From Utricularia gibba (taxonomy: Eukaryota > Streptophyta > Magnoliopsida > Lamiales > Lentibulariaceae), in contig NEEC01000364.1 of NCBI GenBank assembly GCA_002189035.1, positions 1 through 32,608 on the forward strand: DNA of 32,608 nt. Reading direction: 5' to 3'. The notes beneath the pieces were generated by a model. It did not search any database and had not been told where the DNA came from. It saw nothing but the letters and a program-made list of their open reading frames with translations. The position numbers were made by a program, and so were the translations under genes. This document shows, piece by piece, positions 24,257 to 32,370 of this stretch; within the stretch, counting starts at the first letter, position 1; the number at the start of each line of letters is the position of its first letter.

Positions 24257-24566
24257 ATGATGCATTTGTTTAAATTATGATGTCACGTGCACCCCACATG
24301 ATTTTTTTAACAACTTACTTTATACTTGAGCAGGCGGTCTTGGGGGGAAAGGAACGGACAAAGTAAGCTTAGGCTTGCACCGAGAGTTAGTTGTAGTCCG
24401 GCAAATAAAGTGATGTATTTATTATCGTTCGGTTTTCGGGGCTGCCTACATGGTTTTTCAAGGAACCGCTTCTCGTTTTGTGGCGGCCAGTCTCGCTGGG
24501 AACTTGGTCCTTGACCCGATTCTGTATGGCTCATGAGGTCAACTGGATGCAAATCGATTAAAAAAA
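24257..24566 (+). repeat. Type C mosaic monomer 7
   Basis: Has TTTTTTTAACAAC, GGGGGGAAAGGAACGG and AGTAAGCTTAGGC, then A. Unlike most C copies it is not close to a B monomer; the next B starts 3.1 kb later. Confidence 0.75.
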
Positions 24567-24891
24567 ATGATGCATTTGTTTAAATTATGATGTCACGTGC
24601 ACCCCACATGATTTTTTCAACAACTTACTTATACTTGAGCAGCGGTCTTTGAGCAGGCGGTCTTTGGGTGCACCTGGAACGGGACAAAGGTAAGGTTTGG
24701 CTTGCACCGAGAGTTAGTTGTAGTCCGGCAAATAAAGTGATGTATTTATTATCGTTCGTTTTCGGGGCTGCCTACATGGTTTTTCAAGGAACCGCTTCTC
24801 GTTTTGTGGCGGCCAGTCTCGCTGGGAACTTGGTCCTTGCCCCGATTCTGTATGGCTCATGAGGTCAACTGGATGCAAATCGATAAAAAAA
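24567..24891 (+). repeat. Longest monomer (325 bp), with an internal direct duplication
   Basis: The segment GAGCAGCGGTCTTT (24637-24650) is followed at once by GAGCAGGCGGTCTTT (24651-24665). This 14-15 bp tandem duplication accounts for the extra length. The first copy lacks one G, and one T is lost just upstream (ACTTATAC). The duplication falls at the left edge of the variable stretch. Confidence 0.88.
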
Positions 24892-27714
24892 ATGATGCAT
24901 TTGTTTAAATTATGATGTCACGTGCACCCACATGATTTTTTCAACAACTTACTTTATACTTGAGCAGGCGGTCTTTGGGTGCACTTGGAACGGGACAAAG
25001 GTAAGGTGGCTTGCACGAGAGTTAGTTGTAGTCCGGCAAATAAAGTGATGTATTTATTATCGTTCGTTTTTTCGGGGGCTGCCTACATGGTTTTTCAAGG
25101 AACCGCTTCTCGTTTTGTGGCGGCCAGTCTCGCTGGGAACTTGGTCCTTGACCCCGATTCTGTATGGCTCATGAGGTCAACTGGATGCAAATCGATTAAA
25201 AAAAATGATGCATTTGTTTAAATTATGATGTCACGTGCACCCCACATGATTTTTTCAACAACTTACTTTATACTTGAGCAGGCGGTCTTTGGGTGCACCT
25301 GGAACGGGACAAAGGTAATGTTTGGCTTGCACGAGAGTTAGTTGTAGTCCGGCAAATAAAGTGATGTATTTATTATCGTTCGGTTTTCGGGGGCTGCCTA
25401 CATGGTTTTTCAAGGAACCGCTTCTCGTTTTGTGGCGGCCAGTCTCGCTGGGAACTTGGTCCTTGACCCGATTCTGTATGGCTCATGAGGTCAACTGGAT
25501 GCAAATCGATTAAAAAAAATGATGCATTTGTTTAAATTATGATGTCACGTGCACCCCACATGATTTTTTCAACAACTTACTTTATACTTGAGCAGGCGGT
25601 CTTTGGGTGCACCTGGAACGGGACAAAGGTAAGTTTGGCTTGCACCGAGAGTTAGTTGTAGTCCGGCAAATAAAGTGATGTATTTATTATCGTTCGGTTT
25701 TCGGGGGCTGCCTACATGGTTTTTCAAGGAACCGCTTCTCGTTTTGTGGCGGCCAGTCTCGCTGGGAACTTGGTCCTTGACCCGATTCTGTATGGCTCAT
25801 GAGGTCAACTGGATGCAAATCGATTAAAAAAAATGATGCATTTGTTTAAATTATGATGTCACGTGCACCCACATGATTTTTTCAACAACTTACTTTATAC
25901 TTGAGCAGGCGGTCTTTGGGTGCACCTGGAACGGGACAAAGGTAATGTTTGGCTTGCACCGAGAGTTAGTTGTAGTCCGGCAAATAAAGTGATGTATTTA
26001 TTATCGTTCGTTTTTCGGGGGCTGCCTACATGGTTTTCAAGGAACCGCTTCTCGTTTTGTGGCGGCCAGTCTCGCTGGGAACTTGGTCCTTGACCCCGAT
26101 TCTGTATGGCTCATGAGGTCAACTGGATGCAAATCGATTAAAAAAAATGATGCATTTGTTTAAATTATGATGTCACGTGCACCCCACATGATTTTTTCAA
26201 CAACTTACTTTATACTTGAGCAGGCGGTCTTTGGGTGCACCTGGAACGGGACAAAGGTAAGTTTGGCTTGCACCGAGAGTTAGTTGTAGTCCGGCAAATA
26301 AAGTGATGTATTTATTATCGTTCGTTTTCGGGGGCTGCCTACATGGTTTTTCAAGGAACCGCTTCTCGTTTTGTGGCGGCCAGTCTCGCTGGGAACTTGG
26401 TCCTTGACCCCGATTCTGTATGGCTCATGAGGTCAACTGGATGCAAATCGATTAAAAAAAATGATGCATTTGTTTAAATTATGATGTCACGTGCACCCCA
26501 CATGATTTTTTCAACAACTTACTTTATACTTGAGCAGGCGGTCTTTGGGTGCACTGGAACGGGACAAAGGTAAGTTTGGCTTGCACCGAGAGTTAGTTGT
26601 AGTCCGGCAAATAAAGTGATGTATTTATTATCGTTCGGTTTTTCGGGGGCTGCCTACATGGTTTTTCAAGGAACCGCTTCTCGTTTTGTGGCGGCCAGTC
26701 TCGCTGGGAACTTGGTCCTTGACCCGATTCTGTATGGCTCATGAGGTCAACTGGATGCAAATCGATTAAAAAAAATGATGCATTTGTTTAAATTATGATG
26801 TCACGTGCACCCCACATGATTTTTTCAACAACTTACTTTATACTTGAGCAGGCGGTCTTTGGGTGCACCTGGAACGGGACAAAGGTAAGTTTGGCTTGCA
26901 CCGAGAGTTAGTTGTAGTCCGGCAAATAAAGTGATGTATTTATTATCGTTCGGTTTTTCGGGGGCTGCCTACATGGTTTTTCAAGGAACCGCTTCTCGTT
27001 TTGTGGCGGCCAGTCTCGCTGGGAACTTGGTCCTTGACCCGATTCTGTATGGCTCATGAGGTCAACTGGATGCAAATCGATTAAAAAAATGATGCATTTG
27101 TTTAAATTATGATGTCACGTGCACCCCACATGATTTTTTCAACAACTTACTTTATACTTGAGCAGGCGGTCTTTGGGTGCACTGGAACGGGACAAAGGTA
27201 AGTTTGGCTTGCACCGAGAGTTAGTTGTAGTCCGAAATAAAGTGATGTATTTATTATCGTTCGGTTTTTCGGGGGCTGCCTACATGGTTTTTCAAGGAAC
27301 CGCTTCTCGTTTTGTGGCGGCCAGTCTCGCTGGGAACTTGGTCCTTGACCCGATTCTGTATGGCTCATGAGGTCAACTGGATGCAAATCGATTAAAAAAA
27401 ATGATGCATTTGTTTAAATTATGATGTCACGTGCACCCCACATGATTTTTTCAACAACTTACTTTATACTTGAGCAGGCGGTCTTTGGGTGCACCTGGAA
27501 CGGGACAAAGGTAATGTTTGGCTTGCACCGAGAGTTAGTTGTAGTCCGGCAAATAAAGTGATGTATTTATTATCGTTCGTTTTTTCGGGGGCTGCTACAT
27601 GGTTTTTCAAGGAACCGCTTCTCGTTTTGTGGCGGCCAGTCTCGCTGGGAACTTGGTCCTTGACCCCATTCTGTATGGCTCATGAGGTCAACTGGATGCA
27701 AATCGATAAAAAAA

Positions 27715-28015
27715 ATGATGCATTTGTTTAAATTACGATGTCAAGTGCACCCCACATGATTTTTTAACAACTTACTTTATACTTGAGGAGGCGGTCTTGG
27801 GGGGCACTTGGAACGGAAAAAGATCAGCTTAGGCTTGGCCCAAGTAAGTTGTAGCCCGGCAAAGAAAGTGATGTATTTATTATCGTTCGGTTTTCGGGTT
27901 GCCTACATGGTTTTTCAAGGAACCTTCTCGTTTTGTGGCGGCCAGTCTCGCTGGAACTTGGTCCCCCCGATTCTGTATGGCTCATGAGGTCAACTGGATG
28001 CAAATCAATAAAAAA
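27715..28015 (+). repeat. Type B monomer 12, B-left / A-right mosaic
   Basis: The left half is B (GTCAAGTGC, GAGGAGGCGG, GGAACGGAAAAAG, ATCAGCTTAGG, GTAGCCCGGCAAAG). From ATCGTTCGG it is mainly A (CTGGAACTTGG, CTGTATGG, GGTCAACTGG), although CGGGTTGCC and ATCAATAAA keep B character. GGAACCGC is reduced to GGAACC-TTCTCG. Exit is TATGATGTC, without GATATC. The main switch is near 27880. Confidence 0.85.
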
Positions 28016-28288
28016 ATGATGCATTTGTTTAAATTATGATGTCACGTGCACCCCACATGATTTTTTCAACAACTTACTTTATACTTGAGCAGACTGGAAA
28101 CAAAGGGTTTGGCTTGCACGAGAGTTAGTTGTAGTCCGGCAAAAGTGATGTATTTATTATCGTTCGGTTTTCGGGGCTGCCTACATGGTTTTTCAAGGAA
28201 CCGCTTCTCGTTTTGTGGCGGCCAGTGCTGGGAACTTGGTCATTCTGTATGGCTCATGAGGTCAACTGGATGCAAATCGATTAAAAAA
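28016..28288 (+). repeat. A monomer with several separate deletions, 273 bp
   Basis: At least four losses: GGCGGTCTTTGGGTGC is gone after GAGCAG, GGTAA is gone (AAAGGGTTTGG), GCAAATAAAG is reduced to GCAAAAG, CTC is missing from CCAGTCTCGCT, and CTTGACCCCG is missing after GGTC. Several independent losses in one copy could mean a poorly supported consensus as easily as real decay. Confidence 0.8.
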
Positions 28289-29231
28289 ATGATGCATTTG
28301 TTTAAATTACGATGTCACGTGCACCCCACATGATTTTTTCAACAACTTACTTTATACTTGAGCAGGCGGTCTTTGGGTGCACCTGGAACGGGACAAAGGT
28401 AAGGTTTGGCTTGCACGAGAGTTAGTTGTAGTCCGGCAAATAAAGTGATGTATTTATTATCGTTCGGTTTCGGGGGCTGCCTACATGGTTTTTCAAGGAA
28501 CCGCTTCTCGTTTTGTGGCGGCCAGTCTCGCTGGGAACTTGGTCCTTGACCCCGATTCTGTATGGCTCATGAGGTCAACTGGATGCAAATCGATTAAAAA
28601 AAAATGATGCATTTGTTTAAATTATGATGTCACGTGCACCCCACATGATTTTTTCAACAACTTACTTTATACTTGAGCAGGCGGTCTTTGGGTGCACCTG
28701 GAACGGGACAAAGGTAAGGTTTGGCTTGCACCGAGAGTTAGTTGTAGTCCGGCAAATAAAGTGATGTATTTATTATCGTTCGGTTTTCGGGGGCTGCCTA
28801 CATGGTTTTTCAAGGAACCGCTTCTCGTTTTGTGGCGGCCAGTCTCGCTGGGAACTTGGTCCTTGACCCCGATTCTGTATGGCTCATGAGGTCAACTGGA
28901 TGCAAATCGATTAAAAAAAATGATGCATTTGTTTAAATTATGATGTCACGTGCACCCCACATGATTTTTTCAACAACTTACTTTATACTTGAGCAGGCGG
29001 TCTTTGGGTGCACCTGGAACGGGACAAAGGTAATGTTTGGCTTGCACGAGAGTTAGTTGTAGTCCGGCAAATAAAGTGATGTATTTATTATCGTTCGTTT
29101 TTCGGGGCTGCCTACATGGTTTTTCAAGGAACCGCTTCTCGTTTTGTGGCGGCCAGTCTCGCTGGGAACTTGGTCCTTGACCCCATTCTGTATGGCTCAT
29201 GAGGTCAACTGGATGCAAATCGATAAAAAAA
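28016..29231 (+). repeat. Four A monomers between B copies 12 and 13
   Basis: Starts at 28016 (heavily deleted), 28289, 28604 and 28920. The two middle copies are close to consensus with GGTAAGGTTTGG. The last has GGTAATG, CCCCATTCTG and CGATAAA, then B. With the preceding B this is a five-monomer spacing. Confidence 0.88.
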
Positions 29232-29541
29232 ATGATGCATTTGTTTAAATTACGATGTCAAGTGCACCCCACATGATTTTTTTAACAACATACTTTATAC
29301 ATGAGGAGGCGGTCTTGGGGGGCACTTGGAACCGGAAAAAAGATCAGCTTAGGCTTGGCCCAAAGTAAGTTGTAGCCCGGCAAAGAAAGTGATGTATTTA
29401 TTAACGTTCGGTTTTCGGTGTTGCCTACATGGTTTTTCAAGGAACAGCTTCTCGTTTTGTGGCGGCCAGTGCTAGGAACTTGGTCCGGGCCCCGATTCTT
29501 TATGGCTCATGAGGACAAAAGGATACAAATCAATGAATACA
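29232..29541 (+). repeat. Type B monomer 13 (B2 form)
   Basis: A 310-bp B copy with GTCAAGTGC, TACATGAGGAGG, GGAACCGG, AGATCAGCTTAGG, AACGTTCGG, CGGTGTTGCC, GGAACAGC, GGTCCGGGCCCC and the tail GATACAAATCAATGAATAC. CCAGTCTCGCT is shortened to CCAGTGCT, the same three-base loss seen in the deleted A copy at 28016. Exit GATATC at 29564-29569. Confidence 0.92.
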
Positions 29542-30202
29542 ATGATGCATTTGTTTAAATTACGATATCACGTGCACCCCACATGATTTTTTCAACAACT
29601 TACTTTATACTTGAGCAGGCGGTCTTTGGGTGCACCTGGAACGGGACAAAGGTAAGGTTTGGCTTGCACCGAGAGTTAGTTGTAGTCCGGCAAATAAAGT
29701 GATGTATTTATTATCGTTCGGTTTTCGGGGGCTGCCTACATGGTTTTTCAAGGAACCGCTTCTCGTTTTGTGGCGGCCAGTCTCGCTGGGAACTTGGTCC
29801 TTGACCCCGATTCTGTATGGCTCATGAGGTCAACTGGATGCAAATCGATTAAAAAAAATGATGCATTTGTTTAAATTATGATGTCACGTGCACCCCACAT
29901 GATTTTTTCAACAACTTACTTTATACTTGAGCAGGCGGTCTTTGGGTGCACCTGGAACGGGACAAAGGTAAGGTTTGGCTTGCACGAGAGTTAGTTGTAG
30001 TCCGGCAAATAAAGTGATGTATTTATTATCGTTCGGTTTTCGGGGGCTGCCTACATGGTTTTTCAAGGAACCGCTTCTCGTTTTGTGGCGGCCAGTCTCG
30101 CTGGGAACTTGGTCCTTGACCCCGATTCTGTATGGCTCATGAGGTCAACTGGATGCAAATCGATTAAAAAAAATGATGCATTTGTTTAAATTATGATGTC
30201 AC

Positions 30203-30266
30203 GTGCACCCCACATGATTTTTTCAACAACTTACTTTATACTTGAGCAGGCGGTCTTTGGGTGCAC
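30203..30266. repeat. Inverted repeat inside the A monomer
   Basis: GTGCACCC (30203-30210) and GGGTGCAC (30259-30266) are perfect 8-bp reverse complements separated by 48 nt. Each arm contains the palindrome GTGCAC. The pair recurs in most A copies. The right arm is lost in B copies (GGGGGCACTTGG) and C copies, so only A can form this pairing. Function unknown. Confidence 0.7.
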
Positions 30267-30361
30267 CTGGAACGGGACAAAGGTAAGTTTGGCTTGCACC
30301 GAGAGTTAGTTGTAGTCCGGCAAATAAAGTGATGTATTTATTATCGTTCGGTTTTCGGGGG

Positions 30362-30430
30362 CTGCCTACATGGTTTTTCAAGGAACCGCTTCTCGTTTTG
30401 TGGCGGCCAGTCTCGCTGGGAACTTGGTCC
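30362..30430. repeat. Most conserved block of the monomer, shared by A, B and C
   Basis: From CTGCCTACATGG through CTTCTCGTTTTGTGGCGG to CTTGGTCC the classes differ at very few positions (A GGAACCGC, B GGAACAGC; A GCTGGGAAC, B GCTAGGAAC). TTCTCGTTTTGTGGCGGCC is nearly invariant over about 105 copies, with occasional loss or change of one T or G in TTTTGTGG. By contrast 30250-30320 differs strongly between classes. This is the best candidate for a sequence-specific binding site, but no known motif is recognised. Confidence 0.6.
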
Positions 30431-30450
30431 TTGACCCCGATTCTGTATGG

Positions 30451-30523
30451 CTCATGAGGTCAACTGGATGCAAATCGATTAAAAAAAATGATGCATTTGT
30501 TTAAATTATGATGTCACGTGCAC
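30451..30523. repeat. Cluster of short perfect palindromes across the monomer junction
   Basis: Six perfect palindromes lie in 73 bp around the A-tract: CTCATGAG (30451-30458), AATCGATT (30473-30480), ATGCAT (30491-30496), TTTAAA (30500-30505), CACGTG (30515-30520) and the overlapping GTGCAC (30518-30523). The cluster recurs in every intact A copy. Most B copies break AATCGATT, and B2 copies also break CACGTG. Confidence 0.75.
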
Positions 30524-32370
30524 CCCACATGATTTTTTCAACAACTTACTTTATACTTGAGCAGGCGGTCTTTGGGTGCACCTGGAACGGGACAAAGGTA
30601 AGTTTGGCTTGCACCGAGAGTTAGTTGTAGTCCGGCAAATAAAGTGATGTATTTATTATCGTTCGTTTTTCGGGGCTGCCTACATGGTTTTTCAAGGAAC
30701 CGCTTCTCGTTTTGTGGCGGCCAGTCTCGCTGGGAACTTGGTCCTTGACCCCGATTCTGTATGGCTCATGAGGTCAACTGGATGCAAATCGATTAAAAAA
30801 AAATGATGCATTTGTTTAAATTATGATGTCACGTGCACCCCACATGATTTTTTCAACAACTTACTTTATACTTGAGCAGGCGGTCTTTGGGTGCACCTGG
30901 AACGGGACAAAGGTAAGTTTGGCTTGCACGAGAGTTAGTTGTAGTCCGGCAAATAAAGTGATGTATTTATTATCGTTCGTTTTCGGGGGCTGCCTACATG
31001 GTTTTTCAAGGAACCGCTTCTCGTTTTGTGGCGGCCAGTCTCGCTGGGAACTTGGTCCTTGACCCCGATTCTGTATGGCTCATGAGGTCAACTGGATGCA
31101 AATCGATTAAAAAAATGATGCATTTGTTTAAATTATGATGTCACGTGCACCCCACATGATTTTTTCAACAACTTACTTTATACTTGAGCAGGCGGTCTTT
31201 GGGTGCACCTGGAACGGGACAAAGGTAAGTTTGGCTTGCACCGAGAGTTAGTTGTAGTCCGGCAAATAAAGTGATGTATTATTATCGTTCGGTTTTCGGG
31301 GGCTGCCTACATGGTTTTTCAAGGAACCGCTTCTCGTTTTGTGGCGGCCAGTCTCGCTGGGAACTTGGTCCTTGACCCCGATTCTGTATGGCTCATGAGG
31401 TCAACTGGATGCAAATCGATTAAAAAAAATGATGCATTTGTTTAAATTATGATGTCACGTGCACCCACATGATTTTTTCAACAACTTACTTTATACTTGA
31501 GCAGGCGGTCTTTGGGTGCACCTGGAACGGGACAAAGGTAAGGTTTGGCTTGCACCGAGAGTTAGTTGTAGTCCGGCAAATAAAGTGATGTATTTATTAT
31601 CGTTCGGTTTTCGGGGGCTGCCTACATGGTTTTTCAAGGAACCGCTTCTCGTTTTGTGGCGGCCAGTCTCGCTGGGAACTTGGTCCTTGACCCCGATTCT
31701 GTATGGCTCATGAGGTCAACTGGATGCAAATCGATTAAAAAAAATGATGCATTTGTTTAAATTATGATGTCACGTGCACCCCACATGATTTTTTCAACAC
31801 TTACTTTATACTTGAGCAGGCGGTCTTTGGGTGCACCTGGAACGGGACAAAGGTAAGTTTGGCTTGCACCGAGAGTTAGTTGTAGTCCGGCAAATAAAGT
31901 GATGTATTTATTATCGTTCGGTTTTCGGGGGCTGCCTACATGGTTTTTCAAGGAACCGCTTCTCGTTTTGTGGCGGCCAGTCTCGCTGGGAACTTGGTCC
32001 TTGACCCGATTCTGTATGGCTCATGAGGTCAACTGGATGCAAATCGATTAAAAAAAATGATGCATTTGTTTAAATTATGATGTCACGTGCACCCCACATG
32101 ATTTTTTCAACAACTTACTTTATACTTGAGCAGGCGGTCTTTGGGTGCACCTGGAACGGGACAAAGGTAATGTTTGGCTTGCACCGAGAGTTAGTTGTAG
32201 TCCGGCAAATAAAGTGATGTATTTATTATCGTTCGTTTTTCGGGGGCTGCCTACATGGTTTTCAAGGAACCGCTTCTCGTTTTGTGGCGGCCAGTCTCGC
32301 TGGGAACTTGGTCCTTGACCCCATTCTGTATGGCTCATGAGGTCAACTGGATGCAAATCGAATAAAAAAA

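Larger units (their letters stand above)
23012..27714 (+). repeat. Longest B-free stretch: fifteen monomers, fourteen A and one C
   Basis: Starts at 23012, 23325, 23638, 23942, 24257 (C), 24567 (duplication), 24892, 25205, 25519, 25833, 26147, 26461, 26775, 27089 and 27401. Up to about 25.2 kb copies vary in length. From 25205 to 27088 six successive copies are each 314 bp and nearly uniform, alternating only in minor alleles (GGTAAGT or GGTAATG, CGTTCGG or CGTTCG). The last copy has GGTAATG, CCCCATTCTG and CGATAAA, the pre-B signature. Confidence 0.88.
30173..30487 (+). repeat. Reference type A monomer, 315 bp
   Basis: This copy has the majority base at nearly all positions and full-length homopolymers, so it serves as the array reference. 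By hand count it has 141 G+C of 315 (about 45%) and about 14 CpG. Landmarks: ATGCAT 30176-30181, TTTAAA 30185-30190, CACGTG 30200-30205, T6 30218-30223, variable stretch 30250-30320, AATAAA 30323-30328, conserved block 30362-30430, CTCATGAG 30451-30458, ATGCAAAT 30468-30475, AATCGATT 30473-30480, A-tract ending 30487. Confidence 0.92.
29542..32370 (+). repeat. Nine highly uniform A monomers between B copies 13 and 14
   Basis: Starts at 29542, 29858, 30173, 30488, 30803, 31115, 31429, 31744 and 32057; lengths 312-316 bp. This is the most homogeneous stretch with 25.2-27.4 kb. Differences are a handful of single-base length changes plus GGTAAGT, GGTAAGG and GGTAATG alleles. The last copy carries GGTAATG, CCCCATTCTG and CGAATAAA, then B. 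Confidence 0.92.

Noticed and set aside
30251-30280. CENP-B box resemblance in TGGAACGGGA
   Set aside because: Only the right half resembles the box. The required TTCG at the correct spacing to the left of CGGG is missing (TGCA there), so the core consensus is not met in A, B or C.
30364-30387. Hairpins GGTT...AACC around TTCAAGG and GGTC-CTT-GACC, considered as terminators
   Set aside because: Stems are only 4 bp, with no GC-rich stem followed by a T-run. Expected by chance, and no gene precedes them.
30448-30480. Pol III A-box-like TGGCTCATGAGG, suggesting a tRNA-derived SINE
   Set aside because: No B box at a suitable distance downstream; GGTCAACTGG and AATCGATTA do not fit it. No tRNA fold or SINE tail. 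One degenerate match is expected by chance.
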